Position numbers and translations under genes: made by a program
Shown: one piece after another, positions 1-8,409 of the stretch
Position numbering within the stretch: position 1 is the first letter of the stretch
Layout of the letters: each line of letters starts with the position of its first letter
Notes under the pieces: generated by a model
The model's input: the letters and a program-made list of their open reading frames with translations, nothing else
The model's database searches: none
Told to the model about the DNA's origin: nothing
Assembly (NCBI GenBank): GCA_964624075.1
Contig: CAZUWH010000005.1
Span: forward strand, 1 to 64,000
DNA from: CAZUWH01 sp964624075
GTDB lineage: Bacteria > Pseudomonadota > Alphaproteobacteria > Rhodospirillales > Rhodospirillaceae
Length of the DNA: 64,000 nucleotides
Direction: 5' to 3'

Positions 1-46
1 TGGCAATCGTGGCTCGATCAGCTCTATTTCGACAAGGCACACAGCT

Positions 47-120
47 TGGCTGGGGCGCCAGGATTCGAACCTGGGATCGCGGGACCAAAACCCGCTGCCT
101 TACCACTTGGCCACACCCCA
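47..120 (-). tRNA. tRNA-Gln (anticodon UUG)
   Basis: Read on the minus strand this folds as a 74-nt tRNA including an encoded CCA tail. The acceptor stem TGGGGTG pairs with CGCCCCA, followed by discriminator G and CCA at 49-47. The anticodon arm reads CGGGTTTTGGTCCCG, giving TTG (Gln). The T arm carries GGTTCGAATCC. All arms are intact. The flank at 1-46 shows no gene. Confidence 0.95.
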
Positions 121-427
121 CCGGCTTCCCCTAACCCGCCGCATGGCAAGCTACCATAGGGAATAAATCACTTCCCCGCAACGGTCTGGACAACAGGCCG
201 CAAAGAAAAGAAGAATGCGCGCTGTCCTCCCATCTCCCTCCGCGTCTTGACCGTGGTTGATCAAGGCACCCTTCTCAAGCCAGCCTTATGGCACCCCTCG
301 GCTTTGTGCGCCACAAGGCTGCACCGCCGCCGTAGCAGCTCCGTGAGCGCCAATCCTGATTGACCATGATGAATTGATACTCACAAGGAACCAGCCTTTC
401 ACAAAGGCAAGTGCCTCCTTGAGAGAC
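121..427. other. Intergenic gap between tRNA-Gln and frdD
   Basis: No supported coding region. The short dyad GCCTTT-CAC-AAAGGC at 394-408, just past the frdD stop on the minus strand, could end the frd transcript, but the stem is only 6 bp and there is no T-run, so it is not called a terminator. Confidence 0.5.
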
Positions 428-775
428 TCAGATTTTCAATACGGCTGCTGCCGCGACCACCGTGGCGATGAGTGCCATGGCATAGACCGCCGAAGCGACC
501 AGCCCATCGGCCCGCACACCGAAGTCATGGGCGGTGATGCGTGCCCGGTGTGCCGCATGCCAGGCTGGCAGAACCACGAACGCGAGCAGAATCAACTTGC
601 CGAGCCAGTTCCCGGCAAAAGCATGGGCGCGGTCGTAGGACAAGGTTTCAGGCGACAGGATCCCCAGAGGCACTGCGATGCCGGTAATCAAGATCAAAGC
701 CGGCGTCACTAGAGCGGCCAATGTACCGCCAGCGGCAAATGGACCCCAGACGATGGGTTTGTGCGACTTGGCCAT
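428..775 (-). CDS. frdD: Fumarate reductase membrane anchor subunit D
   Basis: 115-residue hydrophobic protein with three predicted membrane helices (about residues 15-37, 55-75 and 90-113). It is the last gene of frdABCD and starts 3 bases after the frdC stop. Together with FrdC it anchors the catalytic FrdAB pair in the inner membrane and forms the quinol site. The N-terminus (KPIVWGPFAAGG) and length fit the E. coli-type FrdD family. Small anchors are poorly conserved, so the call rests partly on operon position. Confidence 0.9.
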   Translation of the reverse strand: MAKSHKPIVWGPFAAGGTLAALVTPALILITGIAVPLGILSPETLSYDRAHAFAGNWLGKLILLAFVVLPAWHAAHRARITAHDFGVRADGLVASAVYAMALIATVVAAAAVLKI

Positions 776-778
776 TGT

Positions 779-1168
779 TCATGCCCCTACTGCGATCAAA
801 ATCGCCAGTGATGCTACCGCCCAGGCCGCGTAGTGGGCACCGACGATGACGGAACCCGGCACGAAATCGTCACCCTTCATCAGTGGTATGGCCTGTGGTG
901 TTACATTGAACCAGGTCGTGCTGTGGTAGATGGAAAAAGCTAGGGCAATCAGATGGAACACGATTGCGCCAGGGGCCTGCAAGGTGGTCATAAAGGCCTC
1001 GAAGGCCTCCCGTCCTTCAGCCAGGCGCCACAGCCCAACCGTGAAGACAGCCGTATAGGCACCGATCAGAAGACACGTGACCTCCCGTGCCATATAGCGC
1101 TTGTAGCGACCGTGCTGCATGTACCACGATGTCTTGGGCACGGGACGGATATAGGGTTTGTGGCTCAT
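779..1168 (-). CDS. frdC: Fumarate reductase membrane anchor subunit C
   Basis: 129 residues. The N-terminus KPYIRPVPKTSWYMQHGRY matches the FrdC family pattern (KPYVRP...W), followed by three membrane helices near residues 30-50, 65-90 and 105-127. The start overlaps the frdB stop by 4 bases (ATGA), implying translational coupling. FrdC with FrdD binds quinol on the membrane side. The presence of FrdC- and FrdD-like anchors separates this complex from the SdhC/SdhD arrangement of the aerobic succinate dehydrogenase. Confidence 0.92.
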   Translation of the reverse strand: MSHKPYIRPVPKTSWYMQHGRYKRYMAREVTCLLIGAYTAVFTVGLWRLAEGREAFEAFMTTLQAPGAIVFHLIALAFSIYHSTTWFNVTPQAIPLMKGDDFVPGSVIVGAHYAAWAVASLAILIAVGA

Positions 1169-1905
1169 CGACTTCCTCCCAGAAACCCAAGAAAGTAATC
1201 CTTGGTGCTGGTGATCTTCATCTGTTGCACGGCAGAGGCAGGGTCAACATGCTTCGGGCAGACATCAGAACAGGCGCCAACGAAGGAGCACTCCCATACG
1301 CCTTCATGCGAGGCAACGATTTCCTGCCGCAAAGACCGGCCCTCATCACGGCTGTCGAGGTTGTAACGGTGCGCCAGGGCCAGGGCCGCCGGACCGATGA
1401 AGTCAGGGCTCAAGCCGTATTGCGGGCAGGCGGAATAACACAATAGGCAATTGATGCACAGCGTATATTGCTTGAACCGCTTGAGTTGGGCCGGGGTTTG
1501 CAGATAGGTGCCCTCCTCGACCGGCTTCTCCACCTTGCGGATGATATAGGGCTTCAGGTTTGACAACTTCTCGATGAAATCATCGATTGCCACAACCAAG
1601 TCCCGTTCGATGGGAAAGTTCAGAAGTGGCTCCACCCGTACCATATCCCCCATGTCGCGCAGGAACGCCTTGCATGCCAGCATGGGTTCGCCGTTGACCA
1701 TCATGCCACAACTCCCGCACACGGCCATGTGGCACGACCAGCGATAGGAGAGGCTTGAGTCGATGTTATCCTTGATATAGTTCAAGGCATCCAGCACAAC
1801 CCATTCCTTTGGACATGGGACCTGATAGCTCTGGAAGACCGGCTCGGAATCCGTTTCCGGTCGATACCGCATGACTTCGATCGTGATAGTACGTGTCTCG
1901 CTCAT
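1165..1905 (-). CDS. frdB: Fumarate reductase iron-sulfur subunit
   Basis: 246 residues. The [2Fe-2S] ligands are C58, C63, C66 and C78 in an N-terminal ferredoxin domain. The [4Fe-4S] and [3Fe-4S] ligands are C150, C153, C156, C160, C206, C212 and C216. The segment after the first cluster (SYRWSCHMAVCGSCGMMVN) is much closer to E. coli-type FrdB than to SdhB. It passes electrons from quinol at FrdCD to FAD in FrdA. It overlaps frdA by 4 bases (ATGA) and frdC by 4 bases, so the four genes form one tight operon. Confidence 0.96.
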   Translation of the reverse strand: MSETRTITIEVMRYRPETDSEPVFQSYQVPCPKEWVVLDALNYIKDNIDSSLSYRWSCHMAVCGSCGMMVNGEPMLACKAFLRDMGDMVRVEPLLNFPIERDLVVAIDDFIEKLSNLKPYIIRKVEKPVEEGTYLQTPAQLKRFKQYTLCINCLLCYSACPQYGLSPDFIGPAALALAHRYNLDSRDEGRSLRQEIVASHEGVWECSFVGACSDVCPKHVDPASAVQQMKITSTKDYFLGFLGGSR

Positions 1906-3671
1906 TTTTCTACTTCGCCTCCTGCTGCTGCGCCATATACGCGCTCGGCGGGCTGGGACTTTGTGATCACAACCTGGAAGTAATCGATTCGCGGTGGTGC
2001 CTCGCTGCTGTAGTAGGCCATCGAGTGCTTGAGGAAATTGACATCGTCGCGCTTCTCGTGGTCGAGACGCTGGTGGGCACCACGCGATTCGGTGCGCAGC
2101 AAGGCCGCGTAGGCAACCGCCTCGGCAATGTCGAGCATGGAACCGAGTTCAAGGGCGTAGACCAGATCGGTATTGAAGACATTCGATTTGTCCTTGATCT
2201 CGATGTCTTTGTAACGACCGCGCAGTTCGGTAACCGTGTCGCAACAGGCCTTGAGCGAGGCGTGTTCGCGATAAATGCCCGCCCCCTCTTCCAGGGCTAT
2301 GGCCATCTGGTTGCGCAGGTCGGAAACCTTTTCCTTGCCGCCGGTCTTGCGAAAAAGCCCCTCAACCCGGGTATTGGCGGCCGCGGCACGGTCACGCGCA
2401 ACCGAGTCTCTGCTCTCCCGACCTTCGTCCTTGACATAGGCGGCGGCTTGGCGACCAGCGATGGCGCCGAACACCAGGAGTTCACCCAGCGAATTGGAAC
2501 CCAGACGGTTGGCCCCATTGATGGAGACACAGGCACATTCGCCTGCCGCCCACAAGCCCTTGAGGGGGGGTGCGGCGTTGATATCGGTGTGAATTCCTCC
2601 CATCATGTAGTGGACGACTGGGCGCACCGGCACCGGATCGGTGACCGGATCCACGCCAATGTAACTCTTGGCCAGATCGCGAACGAAAGGCAGGCGTTCG
2701 TTGATCTTTCTCTCTCCCAGGTGACGCATGTCGAGATAGACCATGTCGCCGTAGGGTGTGTTGATCGTGCGGCCCTTGCGCTGTTCATGCCAGAATGCCT
2801 GGGACAGACGGTCACGCGGCCCCAATTCCATAGCCTTCAGCCGTGGTTCCGGCGTGGCTGGTCCCAGACCATAGTCCTGCAGGTAACGGTAGCCGTCCTT
2901 GTTGACCAGATAGCCCCCCTCTCCCCGGCACCCCTCGGTCAGAAGGATACCCGTGACCGGCAGGCCGGTCGGATGGTACTGAATGAACTCCATGTCCTTC
3001 AGCGGCATACCGGCCCGATAGGCCATGGCCATGCCATCGCCGGTCTTTATGCCTCCATTAGTTGTGAACGGAAAGATGCGACCACCGCCGCCCGAGCAGA
3101 TGATCACCCCCCTGGCATGAAAGGCATACATCTTGCCAGTCCGCATTTCGATGGCGGTCACGCCGTGACAGCGTCCCTCCTCGACCAGCAGGTCGGTCGA
3201 ATAGAACTCGTCAAACCGGCGGATCGACGGGTATTTGAGCGAGGTCTGGAACAGCGTGTGCAGGATGTGGAAGCCGGTCTTGTCCGCGGCAAACCAGGTC
3301 CGTTTGATTTTCATGCCGCCGAAGGGGCGAACAGCGACCCTGCCGTTCGGCTCCCGGCTCCATGGACAGCCCCAATGCTCAAGACGGGTCAGTTCCTTGG
3401 GAATCGTGTTGACGAACAGTTCCACGGCATCCTGATCAGTCAGCCAGTCGCCGCCAGCCACGGTGTCATGGAAATGGTATTCCAGACTGTCGTTTTCCGT
3501 GGTCACGGCGGCGGCTCCGCCTTCTGCCGCCACTGTGTGGCTGCGCATCGGGTAAACCTTCGAGATCAGGGCGATGTTCAGGGACGGATCCGCTTCGGCA
3601 ACCGCGATGGCGGCCCGCAATCCGGCACCTCCTGCGCCCACAATGGCAATGTCTGTTTTGATCGTTTCCAT
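1902..3671 (-). CDS. frdA: Fumarate reductase flavoprotein subunit
   Basis: 589 residues from the chosen start; E. coli FrdA has about 600. The N-terminal FAD motif is DIAIVGAGGAGLRAAIA (residues 7-23). H45 in MRSHTVAAEGG is the expected covalent FAD attachment site. Substrate-binding motifs HPTGLP, TEGCRGEGG, HYMMGGI and RLGSNSLGE are all present. An in-frame ATG lies 141 bases upstream, but the family N-terminus begins at METIKTDIAI, so 3671 is preferred. A run of nine Gs lies 12-20 bases upstream of this start, where a Shine-Dalgarno site is expected. It reduces fumarate to succinate during anaerobic growth. Confidence 0.96.
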   Translation of the reverse strand: METIKTDIAIVGAGGAGLRAAIAVAEADPSLNIALISKVYPMRSHTVAAEGGAAAVTTENDSLEYHFHDTVAGGDWLTDQDAVELFVNTIPKELTRLEHWGCPWSREPNGRVAVRPFGGMKIKRTWFAADKTGFHILHTLFQTSLKYPSIRRFDEFYSTDLLVEEGRCHGVTAIEMRTGKMYAFHARGVIICSGGGGRIFPFTTNGGIKTGDGMAMAYRAGMPLKDMEFIQYHPTGLPVTGILLTEGCRGEGGYLVNKDGYRYLQDYGLGPATPEPRLKAMELGPRDRLSQAFWHEQRKGRTINTPYGDMVYLDMRHLGERKINERLPFVRDLAKSYIGVDPVTDPVPVRPVVHYMMGGIHTDINAAPPLKGLWAAGECACVSINGANRLGSNSLGELLVFGAIAGRQAAAYVKDEGRESRDSVARDRAAAANTRVEGLFRKTGGKEKVSDLRNQMAIALEEGAGIYREHASLKACCDTVTELRGRYKDIEIKDKSNVFNTDLVYALELGSMLDIAEAVAYAALLRTESRGAHQRLDHEKRDDVNFLKHSMAYYSSEAPPRIDYFQVVITKSQPAERVYGAAAGGEVEK

Positions 3672-4289
3672 CTTTGCGAATTCCCCCCCCCAAGGGTCAG
3701 CATACGGCGGAACTATAGCAGAACCAATAAACGCCACTACCGAATTGTATGGAATCGGATTGATTGACCTGACACTAGCGGATTGGCGTGCGTCTGTCCA
3801 CTCGGGTTGCAATGTGCAAAATGCAACAGATCGCTAAAACCGGTCTGTTCATAACGTGCCTCCCGAAACCTTTCCCGGAGTCGACAGGAAACCCTTCCTC
3901 ATAACTGGCCCCATGGCTGACTCAAAGCGTGATATGGATTACCGCAAAGGTACATAAAAACATGAAAGGATCAAGAATAACCATTAGGCTATGTTCAGGC
4001 TGGCAAGATCTTCTATCGATGGTAAAAGATCAAGATCTCTGCCACAAGGGATGCAGGAACAGCAAGACTTGACCGGTTGGCAGATAAAGATTGTCACTGC
4101 CGCATTGCGAGGTCGCACTGCGAAGAAGTGGCTTGATTCTTGATCTTTGGCTTGACAGACGATCCAACTGTCACGACAAGAAAGACTCTCGGGATCAATG
4201 CGTCGAAGACGGGGGAAACAAGAGTTCAGCCCCTAAGAACAACGAGGCTGACCCTTTCAAGGACGGTTATGGTTAGGGAGGAACAACAT
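3672..4289. other. Divergent intergenic region between frdA and the COQ10-like gene
   Basis: About 620 bases with no supported gene; reading frames here lack family resemblance. It should hold the promoters of both flanking transcription units. A dyad at 3806-3827 is listed separately. I found no convincing FNR-type TTGAT-N4-ATCAA site. Confidence 0.55.
3806..3827. promoter_or_regulatory. Candidate operator dyad upstream of frdA
   Basis: Perfect inverted repeat GTTGCA-N10-TGCAAC, 135 bases upstream of the chosen frdA start. Its size and spacing would suit a dimeric regulator, but the regulator is unknown and one dyad of this length can arise by chance. Confidence 0.3.
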
Positions 4290-4757
4290 ATGTCAAGTCA
4301 TTCAGCTGAACGCTACCTACCCTATGCACCCTGTCATCTGTTCGACCTAGTCGCAGATGTTGAACGATACTCTGAATTCGTGCCCTGGTGGGTGGCCGCA
4401 TCCGTATGGAAAAGACAGGACAACGTCTACTATACCCGTCAGGTGGTTGGTCTGCCGTTCCTACGCCAGGAATTTCAATCCCAAACCACCCTACACCGGC
4501 CGGAGCATATCGCGGTCAACTCCGTTGATCGTCCCTTCAGAAGCCTCACCATGGACTGGTATTTCATTCCGCTCGCCGACGGTGGAACGAAAGTCCAGTT
4601 GAAAATCGATTTCGAGTTTCGTGCTGCACGTTGTGCTCTCTTGGGCAGTATTCTGTCGGGCGAAGGCATCCGGCGCCTGATTGATGCGTTCGAGGGCCGC
4701 GCCCGGCAGCTTTCCCCGGGAAGACCGTTCCTCCTGCCCCTCCCCGCCCCGCCCTGA
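4290..4757 (+). CDS. COQ10/RatA-type START-domain protein, putative ubiquinone-binding
   Basis: 155 residues from an ATG preceded by a good Shine-Dalgarno (AGGGAGGAAC, 4275-4284). An upstream in-frame start would add 50 residues unlike the family. The SRPBCC/START fold is suggested by HLFDLVADVERYSEFVPWW near residues 15-33 and later IDFEF near the C-terminal helix. Family members (yeast Coq10, bacterial RatA) bind ubiquinone and assist its synthesis or use in respiration. Lying between frdA and rquA, it could handle ubiquinone or rhodoquinone; that link is inference. Confidence 0.85.
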   Translation: MSSHSAERYLPYAPCHLFDLVADVERYSEFVPWWVAASVWKRQDNVYYTRQVVGLPFLRQEFQSQTTLHRPEHIAVNSVDRPFRSLTMDWYFIPLADGGTKVQLKIDFEFRAARCALLGSILSGEGIRRLIDAFEGRARQLSPGRPFLLPLPAPP

Positions 4758-5213
4758 CCGGCGTGCATCGCGACCACGGCCACAGGCTAGCAGAGGGAGG
4801 AGACTCTGGGCCGGCTCCTCTCCGACGTCCGCCCGTTCGCCTGGTCCGTCCCACGGTGCAGATCCGTGCCCTGTCGGCGAGAGCCTGAAGCATCGCCCCC
4901 CCCTTGGAGACGGGGGAGGCTCCGGACACGATGGATCTATTAGGATGTTTGTCGTGCGTCGTGTGTATGTGCTGTTATCTATTCTTACAGGAATATCACG
5001 ACAGACCATTTCCGGAGACGCTGGAGATAATCGTGCAGGGACTGTGCGCAAGGGAATGCGTCTTGCGTGAAAGCGGGCATAGGTACAGGATCGCTGGGAT
5101 CAGAGATCATTCAGCCTCGGCAGGAAAGGATTTCGAAAAGCGCCCGGGCGGGTTAGTTATTGACAATGCAGCGCTCCTGATGGGGAAAGCGTTAAGGGGG
5201 AGGGGAAAAGTCC
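4758..5213. other. Gap between the COQ10-like gene and rquA
   Basis: About 455 bases in which I see no supported gene. The frames open here in several phases are compositional. A purine-rich Shine-Dalgarno for rquA ends the region. Confidence 0.5.
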
Positions 5214-5990
5214 ATGCATTCAGTCAAGGCTGCGGCCATGTGTCAAACCAGCGCAGAGGAGGGCGGGACGCCCGGCAGTGTAGAACCGGTCCCCGCCGAT
5301 TCCGGCATCCTGCCTTTTCCAGCAGAGTCGGTCGCCATTCCCGACTATCTGCGGAATGTGTACCACTGGGCCTATCTGAGCAGCCTGGGACAGATTGTCT
5401 TTGATCATCCGCTGGTGGTCCATGCCATCCTGTGGGGCAACATGCACCGGCTGACCAGAGCACTGGTGGCAGAGGTCCGCCCGGGACAGATTGTTCTTCA
5501 GCCAGCTTGCGTTTATGGGAACTTCTCCCTCGTTCTGGCCGAGGCGATCAGCCCAAGGGGACGGCTGGTCGTGACCGACGTGGCACCGATCCAGGTGACC
5601 AACGCCCGCCGCAAGCTGGGACATCTGCCCCAGGCGACGGTCCGGCTGGGCGATGCAGCCCGACCGACGGGGGGGCCCTATGACATGATCGCCTGCTTTT
5701 TCCTGCTGCACGAGGTGCCGGAAGATTACAAACACCGAATCGTCGACGCCCTCCTAGGCGCCGTGGAGCCGGGGGGGAAGGTCGTGTTCATGGACTACCA
5801 TCGGCCGAAACCGATGCATCCACTAAAACCTTTGATAGGCCTGGTCTTTGACACGCTCGAACCCTTTGCGCGGGAATTGTGGCACCGGGAAATCAGCAGC
5901 TATAGTCTCCTGGCCAACCGCTTCTCGTGGCACAAGGAGACTTTCTTTGGCAGCCTGTACCAGAAGGTAGTGGCCAACCGTCTTGGTTGA
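5214..5990 (+). CDS. rquA: Rhodoquinone biosynthesis protein RquA
   Basis: 258 residues. It has a class I methyltransferase-like fold with features of RquA: the N-terminal segment DYLRNVYHWAYLSS (44-57), ILWGNMHRL (72-80), LQPACVYGNFS (95-105) in place of the usual acidic glycine-rich SAM motif, FFLLHE (162-167) and DYHRPKPMHPLKPL (194-207). RquA converts ubiquinone to rhodoquinone, replacing a ring methoxy group with an amino group derived from SAM. The start has a strong purine-rich Shine-Dalgarno (AGGGGGAGGGG) about 10 bases upstream. Rhodoquinol is a low-potential donor for fumarate reductase, which fits frdABCD nearby. Confidence 0.9.
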   Translation: MHSVKAAAMCQTSAEEGGTPGSVEPVPADSGILPFPAESVAIPDYLRNVYHWAYLSSLGQIVFDHPLVVHAILWGNMHRLTRALVAEVRPGQIVLQPACVYGNFSLVLAEAISPRGRLVVTDVAPIQVTNARRKLGHLPQATVRLGDAARPTGGPYDMIACFFLLHEVPEDYKHRIVDALLGAVEPGGKVVFMDYHRPKPMHPLKPLIGLVFDTLEPFARELWHREISSYSLLANRFSWHKETFFGSLYQKVVANRLG

Positions 5991-6040
5991 GGTCCCTCTC
6001 TTCGAAGGCAACACCGTGGTCTGCTTCGGAACATATCGTC

Positions 6041-6241
6041 ATGAAGATGCACTTTCTCCGTATCGAAAAAGGCTTCGAAGGCCCTGACTATCTGGCGGTT
6101 TTCGACTGCGAGGATATCATCGGCACCGAGACCCGTGTATGGCAGATCAAGTATGATCGCAGGCAGGTCGAGCAGATGCTAAAGCATCCCCGGTTGGGGG
6201 TTGAAATGCGGCGGGCTCTGGATTCGTTTCCCCCCGCCTAG
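6041..6241 (+). CDS. Small conserved-looking hypothetical protein downstream of rquA
   Basis: 66 residues from ATG at 6041 (a second ATG two codons on is possible). It is charged, with no signal peptide or membrane helix, and includes the segments FEGPDYLAVFDCEDI and IKYDRRQVEQMLKHP. It lies 50 bases after rquA on the same strand and could be co-transcribed. I do not recognise the family. The stop is TAG. Confidence 0.6.
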   Translation: MKMHFLRIEKGFEGPDYLAVFDCEDIIGTETRVWQIKYDRRQVEQMLKHPRLGVEMRRALDSFPPA

Positions 6242-6505
6242 GGACCGGTGTTGCACACGATGAACACCCTCCCCTTCCGGGAAGCGCCGCCATCTTAACC
6301 GGCGTGGCAGGCAGGCGCGAGGCGCCTGGACGCTTCCAATGACCATCATGCCCGCGCAGGCCTGTCCTTGGGGCGGGCATCCATGACACGCCGATATAAG
6401 CATAGATCCCACTTTCGCGGGCCTGCTGGATTTTCAGAGGTCTCCGCTTGCGTTCCCGGCAAGGCCACCAAATCGACCGGTGCAGACACACGTGCCGGCC
6501 CGGCT

Positions 6506-7210
6506 TCATTGAAAGCTGGAGGTGTCGCCCTTGGGACGCTGGGCGCGTAAGGCTTCGCCGATGACCTGATAGTGGATGGTTTCGGCAATATTGGTGGCGT
6601 GGTCACCGACACGTTCGATGTTTTTGGCGATGAACATCAGGTGGCTGCACGTGGTGATGTTGCGCGGATCTTCCATCATGTAGGTCAGAAGCTCGCGGAA
6701 TAAGGCTGAACACTGGTCATCCACCTCCAAGTCGCGTTCCCACACGGTCAGGGCGCCGTTTACATCGCTGCCGGCGAATGCCGTGACGACCTCCTCGACC
6801 AGCTTCACCACCGCCTCGCCCATGCGGACGATGCCGTGGACTGGGGGAAGGAGAGGAAACTGACTGAGAATGATGGACCGCTTGGCGATATTGACGGCCA
6901 GATCCGCTACCCGCTCCAGTTCGCTGGCCATTTTCAGAATGGCAACCACCATCCGCAGGTCATCGGCCACCGGACTGCGCAGGGCGAGAAGCCGCACGGT
7001 CAGTTCGTTGATCTGATGGTCAGCCGTATCGACCTGATTGTCGTCGGCGATCACCCGGGAGGCGAGGTCGGTATCCTGCTCTGTCAGGGCTTGCAGCGCT
7101 GCCAGCATCTCCTCCGAAGCCATCCGTCCCATGGTGACGATGATATCACGCAGATGCTTCAACTCATCGTCATATGACTTGACGATATGATCGCTTCCAA
7201 GGGCTGCCAT
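6506..7210 (-). CDS. phoU: Phosphate signalling protein PhoU
   Basis: 234 residues forming two three-helix bundles. Each carries a PhoU metal-binding helix, ELERVADLAVNIAKR near 97-111 and NIERVGDHATNIAE near 197-210. PhoU links the Pst phosphate transporter to the PhoR/PhoB system and represses the Pho regulon when phosphate is plentiful. The start has GGGAGGGAGAAC just upstream. In many bacteria phoU follows pstSCAB; no pst gene is adjacent here, so it appears to be a stand-alone copy. Confidence 0.95.
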   Translation of the reverse strand: MAALGSDHIVKSYDDELKHLRDIIVTMGRMASEEMLAALQALTEQDTDLASRVIADDNQVDTADHQINELTVRLLALRSPVADDLRMVVAILKMASELERVADLAVNIAKRSIILSQFPLLPPVHGIVRMGEAVVKLVEEVVTAFAGSDVNGALTVWERDLEVDDQCSALFRELLTYMMEDPRNITTCSHLMFIAKNIERVGDHATNIAETIHYQVIGEALRAQRPKGDTSSFQ

Positions 7211-7369
7211 GACCGTTCTCCCTCCCTTATACCGGCCAAAGATGTAAATGCCATCACGTCTAGCATACGCTACCTTATGATGGTACCATAGAAGGGATAA
7301 TCACGGTACAGACTTCGTAAAATTTGCGTGTGGAAGGGGCGTATTTTTGAAACGGGGAAACCACGGACG

Positions 7370-7582
7370 ATGAATTGGCAGCATCAGAGCGAGGACATGA
7401 GTTTCGCCGAGGACGGTGCCGCCGTCATGAAAGGGGACGGCGGTTGGGAGGCCTATCCATTCGGCGTGGCGGCGGGGGCCTCCGGCTGTCACGCCAGTCG
7501 CGCCGAGGCCATGGCCGCAGTCGAAATGGTGGTTTTCAGTACCTATTGCTGTGCGGGGAAAAGCAGCGATGACGATTCCTGA
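7370..7582 (+). CDS. Small hypothetical protein overlapping nudF
   Basis: 70 residues starting MNWQHQSEDMSF, overlapping the next gene by 14 bases, which suggests coupling. It has a pair of adjacent cysteines near the C-terminus and no membrane helix. An in-frame ATG exists at 7328 too. I do not recognise it; it may be a leader-like partner of the Nudix gene or a chance frame. Confidence 0.4.
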   Translation: MNWQHQSEDMSFAEDGAAVMKGDGGWEAYPFGVAAGASGCHASRAEAMAAVEMVVFSTYCCAGKSSDDDS

Positions 7583-8210
7583 TCCTGATTTGCGCGACCA
7601 AGAGGCTCCCTGGGCCAGGGACGTCGAAATCCTTGACCGTGATACGGTCTACCAGGGGGTTTTCCGTATTGATCGGTACCGTTTGTGTCACCGCCTGTAT
7701 GACGGCGGCTGGGGATCCCCCCTCAAACGCGAGGTGTTCGAACGTGGCCATGCCGTGGCAGTCCTGCTTTATGATCCGGAACGGGACGTTCTTGTCCTGA
7801 TCGAGCAGTTCCGTATCGGTGCTCTGGCGGCTGGCTGGAATCCATGGCTCCTGGAGGTGGTTGCCGGCATCATCGAGGACGGCGAGACCGTGGAGGAGGT
7901 CGCCCGTCGCGAGGTCCGCGAGGAAGCCGGCTGTGATGTCATCACCCTGGAACGGGTGGGCCGTTATCTGGTGAGTCCGGGTGGTTCCACGGAAACGGTC
8001 GAGCTATTCTGTGGCCGGGTGGATTCAATCCATGCCGGCGGCACGCATGGCCGCCTTGAGGAAGGGGAAGATATCCGAACGGTCGTGGTCCCCGCCGGGG
8101 AGGCTCTTGCCATGCTCGCAGAAGGCGCCTTTAGCAACGGTGCCATCTTGATTGTCATGCTGTGGTTCACCCTGCATCGGGATCGGCTGCGTCAGGCATG
8201 GCGGGATTGA
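7569..8210 (+). CDS. nudF: Nudix hydrolase, ADP-ribose pyrophosphatase type
   Basis: 213 residues. The complete Nudix box runs from G100 to about D123 (G-x5-E-x7-REVREEAGC), which places the metal-binding glutamates. Flanking segments FERGHAVAVLLYDP and VLIEQFRIGA and the downstream SPGGSTETVELFCG are typical of the NudF/TrgB ADP-ribose pyrophosphatases. It would hydrolyse ADP-ribose to AMP and ribose 5-phosphate in the cytoplasm. The start at 7569 has GGGGAAAAG upstream; an alternative start lies at 7551. Confidence 0.9.
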   Translation: MTIPDPDLRDQEAPWARDVEILDRDTVYQGVFRIDRYRLCHRLYDGGWGSPLKREVFERGHAVAVLLYDPERDVLVLIEQFRIGALAAGWNPWLLEVVAGIIEDGETVEEVARREVREEAGCDVITLERVGRYLVSPGGSTETVELFCGRVDSIHAGGTHGRLEEGEDIRTVVVPAGEALAMLAEGAFSNGAILIVMLWFTLHRDRLRQAWRD

Positions 8211-8409
8211 AGGACAGGCTGAACGATTCAGGGATGGACACGGGTCCGCCCGGGCGGTGTGGGGGGTGCATTTCAGGACGGGGAGAGCGCCCTTTCCCGT
8301 GGGGGAATATAGGGGAATATGTTCTTACCCACGGTGACCCCGGGCAGCTTTCCTTCTTGGTCTTGAATCCTGGCAGAGGCAAGGTTATCTTCATCCCCCG
8401 TCGTGGGGG

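Noticed and set aside
394..408. Terminator after frdD
   Set aside because: Six-base stem with no T-run; too weak to call.
428..3671. Succinate dehydrogenase (sdh) instead of fumarate reductase
   Set aside because: FrdB sequence around the clusters and the two FrdC/FrdD-like anchors fit the E. coli frd type; SdhC/SdhD features are absent.
1893..3767. 624-residue open frame opposite frdA
   Set aside because: It is antisense to a gene with all FrdA motifs; its residues show no family pattern.
5160..5188. TTGACA promoter upstream of rquA
   Set aside because: The -35-like hexamer has no plausible -10 sequence at the right distance.
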